From Zoogloeaceae bacterium (lineage in GTDB: Bacteria > Pseudomonadota > Gammaproteobacteria > Burkholderiales > Rhodocyclaceae), in assembly GCA_024235655.1 (NCBI GenBank), contig JACKLY010000001.1, positions 682,001-746,000 of the forward strand: a stretch of 64,000 bases of DNA. Direction: 5' to 3'. Position 1 is the stretch's first letter; every line of letters starts with the position of its first letter. Below the pieces are notes generated by a model. That model saw only the letters and a list, made by a program, of their open reading frames with translations. It made no database searches and was not told where the DNA came from. A program made the position numbers and the translations under genes. Of the stretch, positions 32,557 through 41,253 are shown piece after piece.

Positions 32557-33228
32557 ATGACACAGACAGCCACCAAGCCCCGGTACACCTTGGGCGAAGA
32601 GATCGCCAACAGCCTGACGCATGGCCTCGGTATCGTGCTGGCGATTGCCGGGTTGGCGGTGATGGCCGCTTTTGCCACCTTGTACGGTGACGTCTGGCAT
32701 GTGGTTACCTGCAGCATTTTCGGCACCACGCTGATCCTGTTGTACACCACCTCCACGCTTTACCACAGCATTCAGGATGTGCGCACCAAGGAGTTGCTGC
32801 GCGTACTGGACCACTCGGCCATCTTTTTGCTGATTGCCGGCACCTATACGCCTTTCATGCTGGTCAGCCTGCGCGGCCCGTGGGGCTGGAGCCTGTTCAC
32901 GGTGATCTGGACGCTGGCGGTTCTCGGCATCGGGCTGCGCCTGTTCCTGCGTGGACGCCTGCACGGCATCGTTGTGGCACTCTACGTGGCAATGGGCTGG
33001 GCGGTTGTCGTGGCAGTACAGCCAATGCTGGAAACGGTCGCTGTCGGAGGCTTGCTGCTGCTGGCCGGCGGCGGTCTGGCTTATACCGCTGGTGTCGCTT
33101 TCTACAAGTGGCGCAGCCTGAAATATCACCACGCCATCTGGCATGGTTTCGTGCTGCTGGGTAGTGCGCTGCATTTCTTTGCCGTGCTGTTCTATGTGAT
33201 CCCCTGGCCGGCGGCGACCCTGGCCTGA
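32557..33228 (+). CDS. Hemolysin III / PAQR family membrane protein
   Basis: The predicted protein has 223 residues and seven membrane segments. The family's His/Asp motifs are present: LYHSIQD, LDHSAIFLLIAGTYTPF, and YHHAIWHGFVLLGSALHFFAV near the end, probably a zinc site at the membrane face as in adiponectin-receptor-like hydrolases. The start MTQTATKP was chosen over an ATG 33 bases earlier. A possible ribosome site (GAGATG) is weak. Function in bacteria is not settled (often annotated HlyIII/YqfA). Confidence 0.88.
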   Translation: MTQTATKPRYTLGEEIANSLTHGLGIVLAIAGLAVMAAFATLYGDVWHVVTCSIFGTTLILLYTTSTLYHSIQDVRTKELLRVLDHSAIFLLIAGTYTPFMLVSLRGPWGWSLFTVIWTLAVLGIGLRLFLRGRLHGIVVALYVAMGWAVVVAVQPMLETVAVGGLLLLAGGGLAYTAGVAFYKWRSLKYHHAIWHGFVLLGSALHFFAVLFYVIPWPAATLA

Positions 33229-33322
33229 GGGTGGGGTTCAAATCGCTGCTTGCCATTGTCAGGCGGAATCAGGGGGCTCGTGGTAGGCTTGCAACTTCTG
33301 CCATCAGCCATTTTTTGCCGTA

Positions 33323-33763
33323 ATGAACACGCCCACGCAACAAGCTGCATCTCCCGTGCCGTCCGGCCGTCTATTGCTCAAACAACTTCAGGAACAGTTT
33401 GCCGTCTTTCGCGATTGCCTGCCGCTGGCCATCGGTATCGACAAGCAGTTGCTTGCTGCCCAACCCGACATCGATCGCAAGGTGTTGCGCATTGCCCTGC
33501 GCATGCACACGCACTCCTTGCGTTACCTCAAGGTGATGGACAAGGCGACGCAACGTTTCGACCTGGAAGGCAAGGCCGTAGCCGAGGTGACCGAAGAGCA
33601 CCGGACGCACGCCACCGAGATGTTGCGCGAGCGTTTCCGCAAGGAAGGCGAGCAACGCCGGGCCAAGCAGGCGGCGGAGAAGGCGGCTGAGGAAGCTGCC
33701 AAGGCCGAGAAGTTGCGGGCAGACAAGCTCAATCAACTGGCAGCCAAGTTCGCCAAGCACTGA
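33323..33763 (+). CDS. ProQ/FinO-family RNA chaperone
   Basis: The predicted protein has 146 residues. Residues about 15-115 form the FinO RNA-binding domain: LPLAIGIDKQLL, VLRIALRMHTHSLRYLKVM and RFDLEGKAVAEVTEEHR. A basic, Ala/Lys/Glu-rich helical tail follows (about 110-146). Short ProQ-like proteins of this kind bind structured sRNAs and 3' ends. A perfect 36-bp palindrome just after the stop works as terminator. Confidence 0.9.
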   Translation: MNTPTQQAASPVPSGRLLLKQLQEQFAVFRDCLPLAIGIDKQLLAAQPDIDRKVLRIALRMHTHSLRYLKVMDKATQRFDLEGKAVAEVTEEHRTHATEMLRERFRKEGEQRRAKQAAEKAAEEAAKAEKLRADKLNQLAAKFAKH

Positions 33764-33777
33764 ATACCGGGTACATG

Positions 33778-33813
33778 AAACGACAACGGCGCCCGCGGGC
33801 GCCGTTGTCGTTT
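33778..33813. terminator. Bidirectional terminator between the ProQ-like gene and dsbC
   Basis: The 36 bases form a perfect inverted repeat with 18-base arms (AAACGACAACGGCGCCCG and its complement). It starts with an A-tract and ends with a T-tract (TTTT at 33811-33814), so it works on both strands. It lies 14 bases after the ProQ-like stop and 15 bases from the dsbC stop, as expected for convergent genes. Confidence 0.92.
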
Positions 33814-33828
33814 TGTCTGCAGAAAAGC

Positions 33829-34536
33829 TTATTTGCTGGCTGTCTGCGCCAGCTTGGCTTCGATCTTCTCCAGCGGTACTGCGCCGGGAATCCGCTCGCC
33901 ATCGGCAAAGAACAGTGTCGGCGTGCCGCTGATATTCAGCTTGCGGCCGAACTCCTGATTCTTGGTGATTGCCGTGGTATCGCAATCCACCTTCCCGGCC
34001 GGGGTCTTGCCATCAACCATGAAGTCGTTCCATGCCTTGGCGCGATCTGCCGAGCACCAGATCAGTTTCGACTTGTCCACCGAATCCTGCGAGAGGATCG
34101 GGTAGAGGAAGGTATAGATCGTCACGTTATCCAGCTTCTGCACTTCCTTGGCCAGGCGCTTGCAGTAGCCGCAGTTTGGATCTTCGAAGGTGGCAAAAAC
34201 GCGCTTGCCGTCACCACGTACCTGTTTGATGGCGCGGTCGAGCGGCAGGTCGCTCCACTTGATCGCGGTGAGCTTGGCAAGCCGCTCCTGCGTCACGTTT
34301 TTCATCGTTTTGCCGTCGATCAGGGGGCCGACGATGAAGGCGCTGCCCTTTTCGTCGCTATAGAGGATCTGGCCATCGGCGTAGATCTCGTAGAGGCCGA
34401 GATAGCCGGATTTGGTCACGCTTTCGGCCTTGGCGCCGAACTTGGCTTCAAAGTTCTTCTTCACCGACGCTTCGTCGGCGAGGGTGCCTGTTGCCAGTGT
34501 GATGCCGATCAGTGCGGTCAATATTTTTTTGAGCAT
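33829..34536 (-). CDS. dsbC: Thiol:disulfide isomerase DsbC
   Basis: The predicted periplasmic protein has 235 residues, with a signal peptide at 1-20 (KKILTALIGITLATGTLA). An N-terminal dimerisation domain (GYLGLYEIYADGQILY) precedes a thioredoxin fold with the active pair Cys122 and Cys125 (EDPNCGYCKR). A second Cys pair (WCSAD, VDCDTT) is structural. The cis-Pro is in GTPTLFFADG. Length and order match DsbC rather than DsbG. It is followed by the shared terminator and preceded by the UbiH-type gene on the same strand, 24 bases away. Confidence 0.95.
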   Translation of the reverse strand: MLKKILTALIGITLATGTLADEASVKKNFEAKFGAKAESVTKSGYLGLYEIYADGQILYSDEKGSAFIVGPLIDGKTMKNVTQERLAKLTAIKWSDLPLDRAIKQVRGDGKRVFATFEDPNCGYCKRLAKEVQKLDNVTIYTFLYPILSQDSVDKSKLIWCSADRAKAWNDFMVDGKTPAGKVDCDTTAITKNQEFGRKLNISGTPTLFFADGERIPGAVPLEKIEAKLAQTASK

Positions 34537-34560
34537 GCAGTTCTCCAGTGGGGTTGTCGG

Positions 34561-35721
34561 TTACAGGGTGCCCAGCGCGTAGCGGGTGAGGATGTTCTTT
34601 ACGAGTGGCAAGCGGTTGGTCAGGTTCATGCCCATATTGCGCAATGTCCGGATGCCGGGTAGTTCGGCCTTGAACAGCTGGTGCAGGGCATCGGTGGATG
34701 TCTGCAGCAGCATTACTTCTTCCTTGCGTGCACGCTGGTAGCGTTCAAGGATGTTGAGGTAGCCGATGTCGTGCCAGGGCTGGCAGCTTGCCAGCGTTTC
34801 GGCAAGTACACGGGCATCCTGATAGCCCAGATTGATGCCGTGGCCGGAAAGCGGGTGGATGCCGTGCGCCGCATCGCCGACCAGTGCCAGCCGTGGCGCA
34901 ACCACTTTCGGTACTTTCATCAGGCGCAGCGGAAAGGCGGCGGCGGGTGTCAGGGGTGTGAGTTTGCCGAGGCTGTGATTGCCGGCGGCGGCAACCTTCT
35001 CGCACAATTCCGTTGCCGGCAATGCCGTCAACTGGTCAGCCAATGCATCGGGTGCGGACCAGACCATCGAGATCCGGTTGTCGGGCAGTGGCAGCCAGGC
35101 CAGCACGCCATCGTTGCGGAACCACTGCAGGGCACGGCCACGGTGCGGCCGTTCGCATTCGAAATTGGCGACGACGCCTTTTTCCATGTAGTAGGTGTCG
35201 AAGGCCTCAAGGCCACAACTGCGTCGCACCCATGAATCGCGGCCATCAGCGGCAACCAGCAGCCGGGCGGTCAGCATGGTGCCGTCACTGAGTCCGAGTG
35301 TTGCTGCGGTATCGTTGATTTCAACGCTTTTCGGTGCGGCCGGGCAGAACAGGGTCAGGTTGCTCTGGCGCTTGATGTTTTCCCAGAGTTCGCAGGCCAT
35401 CAGCGAGGATTCGAGGATGAAACCGAGTTCGGAAACGCCGGTTTCATAGGCCGAAAAATCGAGCCGGGCTCCGGCGTCGCCATAGACTTCCATCGCGCTG
35501 ATCGGCTGGATACGGCTTGCGTCAAGATGCTTCCAGGCGCCAATCTTGCGTAGAAAGTCGGCATTGGCCGGGCTGATCGCATAGACGCGCGCATCCCAAC
35601 CCTCGGGTTGCCGCGGTGGGCGCTGTTCAACGAGGGCAATGCGGAGCGGGGTGTCGCGCAGGGCGCAGGCCAGAGAAAGGCCGGCAAGCCCGCCGCCAAC
35701 AATGATGAGATCGAATTGCAT
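34561..35721 (-). CDS. UbiH/UbiF/COQ6-family FAD monooxygenase (ubiquinone ring hydroxylase)
   Basis: The predicted protein has 386 residues. The FAD motif is DLIIVGGGLAGLSLACAL at the N-terminus, the middle DG motif is VAADGRDSWVRR, and the second FAD motif is ALVGDAAHGIHPLSGHGIN. The family hydroxylates ubiquinone precursors at C1, C5 or C6; several paralogues (UbiH, UbiF, UbiI, UbiL, UbiM) share this pattern and I cannot choose. It is co-oriented with dsbC and probably shares its transcript. Confidence 0.9.
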   Translation of the reverse strand: MQFDLIIVGGGLAGLSLACALRDTPLRIALVEQRPPRQPEGWDARVYAISPANADFLRKIGAWKHLDASRIQPISAMEVYGDAGARLDFSAYETGVSELGFILESSLMACELWENIKRQSNLTLFCPAAPKSVEINDTAATLGLSDGTMLTARLLVAADGRDSWVRRSCGLEAFDTYYMEKGVVANFECERPHRGRALQWFRNDGVLAWLPLPDNRISMVWSAPDALADQLTALPATELCEKVAAAGNHSLGKLTPLTPAAAFPLRLMKVPKVVAPRLALVGDAAHGIHPLSGHGINLGYQDARVLAETLASCQPWHDIGYLNILERYQRARKEEVMLLQTSTDALHQLFKAELPGIRTLRNMGMNLTNRLPLVKNILTRYALGTL

Positions 35722-35809
35722 GGTGCGGTCGGTAAGTAGAGGGGCAATTGTGCCTCATTTTTCCTGAATTGCCTTGTGTCGGCCCCGGTTTGCCAGTAAA
35801 ACCGGGGCC

Positions 35810-36142
35810 GTGAACAATGAATGCTGCTATATCCCCGCCATCATCCGCTCCGAACATGAGGATGTGATGGGCGCACTGATCGCGCTCGACATCCCGCGCG
35901 GCGAAGTCATGAACCTGATTGTTGCTCGCTGGGGGGCGCCTTCCAGCGCCATTCTGGCCGAAGTCGATGGTGGGCGCCCGGTGGCCGCCGTGCCGATGGG
36001 CGATGGTCGTTGGGCCGCCTGCAATATCTTTCCCGAACAATCCTGCCATAGCCCGGCCGAGGCGCAGCGCCGGCTCAACAATCTGCTCAAGCGCGGGCGC
36101 CGTGGTTTGGTGGCCTGCGCCCCCTTTCCTCTTCCTGTCTGA
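35810..36142 (+). CDS. Hypothetical protein, start uncertain
   Basis: The predicted protein has about 110 residues from a GTG at 35810. The coherent part (MGALIALDIPRGEVMNLIVARWGAPSS and GRWAACNIFPEQSCHSPAEAQRRLNNLL) looks like a genuine small soluble protein with a helix-strand mix. A shorter start at the internal MGALIAL is possible. No family is recognised. It lies between the divergent UbiH-type gene and the di-iron oxygenase gene. Confidence 0.45.
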   Translation: MNNECCYIPAIIRSEHEDVMGALIALDIPRGEVMNLIVARWGAPSSAILAEVDGGRPVAAVPMGDGRWAACNIFPEQSCHSPAEAQRRLNNLLKRGRRGLVACAPFPLPV

Positions 36143-36212
36143 ACCCTTCGGCGCGGGTCCGGTCAAAAGTGTTACAAATTTCTATTGACCTCTGCTTTGT
36201 TTTGTATCACGA

Positions 36213-36228
36213 TTAACTCGTTAGTTAA
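36213..36228. promoter_or_regulatory. Inverted repeat before the di-iron oxygenase gene
   Basis: TTAACT CGTT AGTTAA is a 6-bp perfect dyad with 4-base centre, 41-56 bases upstream of the ATG. A TTGACC hexamer lies 23 bases to its left (36185-36190) and could be a -35 element, so the dyad would overlap the -10 region. This is the layout of a TetR- or MarR-type operator. Confidence 0.4.
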
Positions 36229-36268
36229 AAACAAATTCCTGAGACATCGAGACAAAAGGAGATACCCC

Positions 36269-37291
36269 ATGGCCAAGGAAAAATTCGCCCACCTGATGGA
36301 ACTGCCCCCTGAAACGCCGCAGCCGAACGTCTACCCGCTCAACTGGGTGACAAAGACGGCGCGCATGGAAGAAATCTGGGACGCCTCGCAGCGCGAGTAC
36401 TGGGACCCGAAGAAGTTGCCGTGGGATACCTTCGACGCCTCCCGTTACAGCTGGGAGCAGCGCGAGGCCATCGCCTACTGGTGGTCCATCCTGTCGGTGT
36501 TCGACGCTTCGGCGCCGCCGGTGTTCGCCGCCGCCATGATCAAGACCTACGAAGCGCACGAGGAAGATGCCGTGCGCCGCTGCTTCTTCTCGGTGACACG
36601 TGACGAGCAGAACCACGAACAGATGTGCGGCATGGCCATCACCAAGCTGCTCGAAGCACCGTCCTACCTCGAATACGAGCCGAAGACCGACATCGGCCGC
36701 AAGGCCAAGAAGAACGTCGCCTGGCTCTACTTCAACGGAGGCCGCTACTGGGACGGCTACAAGCAGGCGGTGCCGAAGTACAGCCTAGCCGTGCTCTTCT
36801 CCTCATTCCTGATGGGCGAGATTGCCGCTGCCACCATCTTCCACCAGATGGCCGCCGGTTGCAGCGAGCCGGTGTTCAAGGAAGCCTTCCGCATGATCGG
36901 TCGTGATGAAGGCCGCCACATGGCCATCTGCATGACCATGATGGAGCGTGACTATCCGAAGATGGATCTGGCCGACAAGCCGCTGATCACCAAGCAGATC
37001 CGCGCCGGCTATCTATTCCTCTCCGGCGTGCTGTTCGAGCCGCCGATGGATTTCTGGGATATTGCCGAGGATTTCATTCCGGCCCAGCGCGAGATCGAAA
37101 CCGTGGCCCGTTCGGCCGGTTTCTTCATCCCGGAGTACGAGGCCAAGAAGGAAAACTGGAAGAATGCGATGCTCAACCTGAAGGGTGTGCTCGACAAGTA
37201 CGACATTCCGTTCCCGGCAATCCCGGAGGTGGGTATCACCGGCGAGGAAATCCTCGATATTCACATGGAAGATATCATTCCAGTGTTTTGA
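36269..37291 (+). CDS. Ferritin-like di-iron protein, putative oxygenase component
   Basis: The predicted protein has 340 residues. Start at 36269 follows AAAGGAG. Two ferritin-type half-sites are visible: Glu98/99 with Asp112-Glu113-X2-His116 (RDEQNHE), and Glu184 (LMGEIAA) with Asp213-Glu214-Gly-Arg-His217 (GRDEGRH). This E...DExxH pair layout fits di-iron carboxylate proteins such as AcsF, R2-like and BoxB-like oxygenases, but the sequence is not a ribonucleotide reductase R2 (no radical Tyr context) and I do not recognise the substrate. The next gene is a ferredoxin-reductase, the usual electron donor of such oxygenases. A palindromic element lies between the two genes. Confidence 0.85.
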   Translation: MAKEKFAHLMELPPETPQPNVYPLNWVTKTARMEEIWDASQREYWDPKKLPWDTFDASRYSWEQREAIAYWWSILSVFDASAPPVFAAAMIKTYEAHEEDAVRRCFFSVTRDEQNHEQMCGMAITKLLEAPSYLEYEPKTDIGRKAKKNVAWLYFNGGRYWDGYKQAVPKYSLAVLFSSFLMGEIAAATIFHQMAAGCSEPVFKEAFRMIGRDEGRHMAICMTMMERDYPKMDLADKPLITKQIRAGYLFLSGVLFEPPMDFWDIAEDFIPAQREIETVARSAGFFIPEYEAKKENWKNAMLNLKGVLDKYDIPFPAIPEVGITGEEILDIHMEDIIPVF

Positions 37292-37303
37292 TAACGACAA
37301 CCC

Positions 37304-37389
37304 CCACCGCAGAGACGCAGAGGAAAAGCAGAGAGTCGCAAGAACAGGCTTTCTCTGCGAACTTCTGCGCCTCCGGGTCTCTGCGGTGG
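37304..37389. repeat. Palindromic intergenic element, copy 1
   Basis: The ends are inverted repeats of about 20 bases (CCACCGCAGAGACGCAGAGG at 37304-37323 and its near-complement at 37370-37389, 2-3 mismatches). The middle is A/G-rich on the left and C/T-rich on the right, so the whole folds as one long hairpin. The same type of element, with CCACAGAGACACAGAG ends, occurs at 53981-54073. No coding capacity. It separates the di-iron gene from its reductase gene. Confidence 0.8.
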
Positions 37390-37408
37390 ACTTCGAATTG
37401 ACGATACG

Positions 37409-38446
37409 ATGAAAAAAATCCGCCTTTACCCTTCCAATCGCGAAGTCGACTGCAACGACGGCGATACGGTGTTGCATGCGCTGGAAAAGGCCGGCTATGC
37501 GCTGCCGAACAACTGCCGTGCCGGTGCCTGCGGCGAATGCAAGGTGAGAGTGCGGGAAGGGCAGTTCGACCAGGGCATGGTGCTCGACATGGCTTTGTCG
37601 CAGGACGAGCGCAAGCAGGGTTTCGGCCTGATGTGCATGGCTAAGCCGCTTTCCGAAGAGCTGGTCATCGAGTGGGGAACCGAAGACGCCAAGCCCAAGC
37701 TGTTCGCGCCGCGCGAGAACGTCAGTTTTGTCCTGACCGACAAGGTGATGCGTACGCCGCGTATTGTCGAACTGACATTGATGCCGCTTTCCCAGCCATT
37801 GCGCTTCTGGCCGGGCCAGTACGTGACGCTGGGCGGTGGCCGGGTAGGCATTCCTGATCGCTCCTATTCCATCGCCAATGCGCCGCGTCAGGATGGTGCC
37901 ATCGTGCTGCAGGTGGCACGTCAGGACGAGGGCGTTACCAGCATCTGGGTGCACGACGAACTCCAGGTGGGCGATCTGGTTCGTCTTTCTGGCCCCTACG
38001 GTACCTTCATTGGCGATCCGGCGGTGGATACACCAGTGCTGTGCATCGCTGCCGGTTCCGGGCTGGCACCGATTCTCTCGCTGGCGGATGCCGCATTACG
38101 CCGCGGCTTCAAGGCACCCGTGGCGCTGGTGTTTTCGGCGCGAACCGAGGCTGATGTTTACGACAAGGGGCTGATGGCCTACTGGCAGCTGAAATACCGC
38201 AACTTCCGCTTCATCCCGACACTGACACGAGAGCAGGCGCCGGGGATGCAGCACGGCCGCGTGCCGGACATCCTGCCGAAGCTCTTCCCCGACCTTGCCG
38301 GCCACAGCATCTTTGCCGCCGGCAGCCCGGGGTTCGTGACTGACTGTGTCTCTGCAGCCAAGGCACTGGGCGGGCGTGATGAACTGATCCACACGGAAGG
38401 CTTCTTCTCGCAGTCGCAGGCCGATGCATCCGCTGTGTTGAGCTAG
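37409..38446 (+). CDS. 2Fe-2S ferredoxin-FAD/NAD(P)H reductase
   Basis: The predicted protein has 345 residues. The N-terminal plant-type ferredoxin has ligands Cys36, Cys41, Cys44 and Cys76 (NNCRAGACGECKV ... LMCMA). An FAD domain follows with DRSYSIAN, then an NAD(P)H domain with IAAGSGLAPILSLADA and the closing FAAGSPGFV. The layout is that of BenC/PhyR/DmpP-type reductases of two-component oxygenases. It lies 117 bases after the di-iron gene, with a hairpin element between. Two small hairpins and a terminator follow. Confidence 0.93.
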   Translation: MKKIRLYPSNREVDCNDGDTVLHALEKAGYALPNNCRAGACGECKVRVREGQFDQGMVLDMALSQDERKQGFGLMCMAKPLSEELVIEWGTEDAKPKLFAPRENVSFVLTDKVMRTPRIVELTLMPLSQPLRFWPGQYVTLGGGRVGIPDRSYSIANAPRQDGAIVLQVARQDEGVTSIWVHDELQVGDLVRLSGPYGTFIGDPAVDTPVLCIAAGSGLAPILSLADAALRRGFKAPVALVFSARTEADVYDKGLMAYWQLKYRNFRFIPTLTREQAPGMQHGRVPDILPKLFPDLAGHSIFAAGSPGFVTDCVSAAKALGGRDELIHTEGFFSQSQADASAVLS

Positions 38447-38569
38447 CTCGCCCCTGCAACATACGGTTACATAAAGACGACAGAGGCTTAACAGACGGAG
38501 CAGGCGAGGGGGCGTAGACTGCAGTCATTGCATGAACCCCCTCCTCTCGAAACCCCTTTTCGAGATTCA

Positions 38570-38601
38570 ATCCCCGCTACCGACATGGCGGGGATTTTTT
38601 T
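38570..38601 (+). terminator. Rho-independent terminator after the reductase gene
   Basis: The stem ATCCCCGC (38570-38577) pairs with GCGGGGAT (38588-38595), with a 10-base loop, followed by a run of seven T. It lies 124 bases past the reductase stop and just before the end of the convergent PAS-MCP gene. A second weak hairpin (CTCGAAA / TTTCGAG-like) precedes it near 38545-38564. Confidence 0.85.
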
Positions 38602-38612
38602 GTCCGCTCGTT

Positions 38613-40247
38613 TTAGATGCCGTACTGCTGAACGGCCTTGCGCATGCGGTCGACAACACTGTTCAGGTTGTCCACTGTTGAGGTGGTCTGGGTAACGACG
38701 GCAACGTTCTGCTCGGTCATCGAAGCCACCTTTTCCACATTCTTGGCCAGTTGGGTCATCGCGCTCTGCTGTTCGCTGGAAGCGTGAGAGATATCGGCAA
38801 CCATGCCGGTGGTGCGGCTCATTTCATCGTTGATGCGGCGTAAGGAGTCGGCTGCATCATTGACCAGTGAAACACCCTCGGCAACCTGCGTTGCCCCGGC
38901 ACGCATGCCCGTCACCGCAGTTGTTGTTTCCGAATGAATGCTGGCAATCATTTCGCTGATTTGCTGAGTGGCCTTGCCGGTGCGTTCGGCCAGCTTGCGT
39001 ACTTCGTCAGCAACCACAGCAAAACCGCGGCCCTGTTCTCCGGCTCTGGCAGCTTCAATGGCGGCATTGAGCGCCAGCAGGTTGGTCTGATCGGCAATCT
39101 CGCGAATCACACTGGTAATACGGCTGATTTCTTCAGAGCGCTTACCGAGCGACTCAACTTGTTCGGCGGCAGTATTCACCGTGTCAGCCAGCGACTGAAT
39201 CGTGCTGCTGGCATGGTCGGTAATCTGTGCGCCATCCTGTGCAGCAACGCCTGCTTCGTCGGCAGTCTGGCGCGTGGTCTGGGCATTGGTTGCCACTTCG
39301 CCAATGGAAACCGTCAACTCTTCAATGGCGGCAGCAGCAGATGAGGTGGCTTCACTCTGTGTTTGCGCCGAGCGGTGAACATTGTCGATCCCGGCATGGA
39401 CATCCTTGGTTGCCAGATTGACCTGTGCGGCTACGTCATTCATTCCCTGAAGCGTCGCCTGAACGGAGCCGACAAAGCCGTCGGCCCGGCGCGCTATTTT
39501 TCCGATCAAATCACTTCTTTGTACACTCAGACGCAGGCGCAGGTCGCCGCTGGTCAGTAATTTTCCTTGCCATTCAGTAATCTTGTTGAGATCGCGAACG
39601 GTGCGGGGCGTATAAATGAACAGGAAATACAGTGCGTAAAGCGCCGTCATGCCGGCAATGGTGTTATCGACCGAGGAAGGTATGGCGACCAGTTGCAGAT
39701 GATCCACCAGCATCAGTAGTGCCTGCGACAGTGCTGCCAGGCCGGCCAGTGTCATCTGTGATCGGATCGATATCAAATTGATCAGCCAGCCTGGTTGTTT
39801 CTTTACGGCCTGACCATGTTTGATCATAAGCGAACTGCTACCTGCCTTGATCCGTCGGTAAGCTTCGCTGGCTGCCGCCACTTCTTCCCGTGTCGGACGG
39901 CCGCGAATCGACTGGTAGCCGACAATCTGGCCATTTTCTCGAACCGGAGAGGCATTGGCGACAACCCAGTAATAGCCACCGTCCTTGCGTCGATTCTTGA
40001 CAATGCCGCGCCATGGCCGGCCGGCTTTCAGGTCTTTCCAGAGGTCGGCAAATGCCTCTTCCGGCATGTCGGGGTGGCGCACCATGTTGTGGGGCTGGCC
40101 CACCATTTCCTCACGTGTGTAATTGCTGATCTTGCAGAAGGTTTCGTTGGCTTCCTCGATGATGCCCTTGAGGTTGGTGCGGGAATAGATAAATTCACCC
40201 TCGGGGAGGAGGGTTTCAACGTCAGTAACCGGTTGATTGTTCTTCAT
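38613..40247 (-). CDS. Aer-type PAS domain methyl-accepting chemotaxis protein, paralogue 1
   Basis: The predicted protein has 544 residues. An N-terminal PAS domain (about 15-115; FIYSRTNLKGIIEEANETFC and WRGIVKNRRKDGGYYWVVANA) is the Aer-like FAD-binding or redox-sensing type. Membrane segments at about 165-215 follow, then a HAMP-like stretch (DLRLRLSVQRSDLIGKIA). A long coiled-coil MCP signalling region has the hairpin tip EQGRGFAVVADEVRKLAERT. There is no periplasmic domain. A very close paralogue of equal length is at 46528-48162. A sigma-70-like promoter lies about 67 bases upstream. Confidence 0.95.
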   Translation of the reverse strand: MKNNQPVTDVETLLPEGEFIYSRTNLKGIIEEANETFCKISNYTREEMVGQPHNMVRHPDMPEEAFADLWKDLKAGRPWRGIVKNRRKDGGYYWVVANASPVRENGQIVGYQSIRGRPTREEVAAASEAYRRIKAGSSSLMIKHGQAVKKQPGWLINLISIRSQMTLAGLAALSQALLMLVDHLQLVAIPSSVDNTIAGMTALYALYFLFIYTPRTVRDLNKITEWQGKLLTSGDLRLRLSVQRSDLIGKIARRADGFVGSVQATLQGMNDVAAQVNLATKDVHAGIDNVHRSAQTQSEATSSAAAAIEELTVSIGEVATNAQTTRQTADEAGVAAQDGAQITDHASSTIQSLADTVNTAAEQVESLGKRSEEISRITSVIREIADQTNLLALNAAIEAARAGEQGRGFAVVADEVRKLAERTGKATQQISEMIASIHSETTTAVTGMRAGATQVAEGVSLVNDAADSLRRINDEMSRTTGMVADISHASSEQQSAMTQLAKNVEKVASMTEQNVAVVTQTTSTVDNLNSVVDRMRKAVQQYGI

Positions 40248-40313
40248 TACTTGACTCCGTTGAGTTGAATTCTAGATCGCGCGCTGCAGATCAATGGCTT
40301 TAGTCGTAGGTGC

Positions 40314-40341
40314 AGTATAAACCGCCCATTTCTGCGAACAA
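40314..40341 (-). promoter_or_regulatory. Sigma-70-like promoter of PAS-MCP paralogue 1
   Basis: On the minus strand TTGTTC (40341-40336) and TATACT (40319-40314) are separated by 16 bases. The predicted start lies about 60 bases before the ATG. The sequence is not a sigma-28 motif, so the receptor is not obviously part of the flagellar regulon. Confidence 0.4.
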
Positions 40342-40491
40342 GTGCTTTTCGCCTTGCCTTTACTGGCGTACAGACCATTTTTCGAATTTCTGGTGCAGCC
40401 AAGTGATGTATGGAGATGCAAATGAGGCTGACCAATGGGCGACTTTGTAGTAGCCTGCGCCCCCTCGTTTCAATGAAAAACGCATTTCCGC

Positions 40492-41238
40492 ATGTCCCGA
40501 CATCTGCCGCGCGCAAGTTTTAACAGCTCACGGCTCATCCGGCTGCTTGCCGAACTGGTTGCTGAAGCTGTTGGTGACCCGAGGCAAGTCAGGCCCGCGC
40601 CCCCCCCGTTCGCCGAAAGACTGGGCCAGTGGCTGGGCTTTACCGATGCCATCGCACTTTCAGGAGCACTCAACGCAAAGCCGGGGAGAACTCCGGATCT
40701 CTCATTGTGCGTTGATGAAGCGCAGCCGGAACGGGCCGCGCTAAACCGCGTGCGAGCGGCATTGATTGCTTCGATCCGAGGCGACAGTTCGACGCAATCG
40801 GGCAGGGCGCGCATTCGACTGCCTGCACAGCCACGCCTTGTGCCGGAAGAGGGCGCTGCCGAAGTCGTTTTTTCGCCGTATCGGCGTTACTACATGGCGC
40901 ATCAGCGCGAGATAGCGTCCGCGCTTGGCCAGTTGCGTGCTGATCTGCGGGCGGCACTGGCGCGGTGCTCGCCGGCACTTGCTCAACTGGCGGCCATCGA
41001 TGGCGTCTTGGATCAAGCCCTCGGCGAGCGCGAACGCAACCTGTTGGCTGGCATCCCTGACTTGCTCGAGCAGCATTTTGTCCGCTTGCGCTCAAAGCCG
41101 GCCACGGGCTTGCCGGCGCTCGGCTGGCTGAACCCATTCGTTGCAGACATGCAGGCGATATTGTTCGCCGAACTGGAACTCCGCCTGCAGCCGGCCCTGG
41201 GCCTGCTTGCAGCATTGGAGGACGCGCCGTCTTCCTGA
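40492..41238 (+). CDS. DUF3348 family protein, first gene of motor-like operon
   Basis: The predicted soluble protein has 248 residues. The DUF3348 pattern is visible: RLIRLLAELVAEA, FAERLGQWLGFTDAIALSGAL, VFSPYRRYYMAHQREI and LPALGWLNPFVADMQAILFAELELRLQPALGLLAAL. It is mainly helical, with no membrane segment or catalytic motif. The family is found almost only next to DUF802 and DUF2894 genes in Betaproteobacteria (from memory). The DUF802 gene follows 15 bases after the stop, so it belongs to that operon. Function unknown. Confidence 0.85.
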   Translation: MSRHLPRASFNSSRLIRLLAELVAEAVGDPRQVRPAPPPFAERLGQWLGFTDAIALSGALNAKPGRTPDLSLCVDEAQPERAALNRVRAALIASIRGDSSTQSGRARIRLPAQPRLVPEEGAAEVVFSPYRRYYMAHQREIASALGQLRADLRAALARCSPALAQLAAIDGVLDQALGERERNLLAGIPDLLEQHFVRLRSKPATGLPALGWLNPFVADMQAILFAELELRLQPALGLLAALEDAPSS

Positions 41239-41253
41239 AAGGTAAGAAACAGA

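Noticed and set aside
36269..37291. Ribonucleotide reductase beta subunit (NrdB)
   Set aside because: The carboxylate/His layout is ferritin-like, but no partner nrdA lies nearby, the radical-Tyr context is missing, and a ferredoxin reductase follows, so an oxygenase is more likely.
40247..40491. Sigma-28 type flagellar promoter for the first PAS-MCP receptor
   Set aside because: TAAAG occurs but the GCCGATAA-like half is absent at the correct distance; the sigma-70-like pair fits better.
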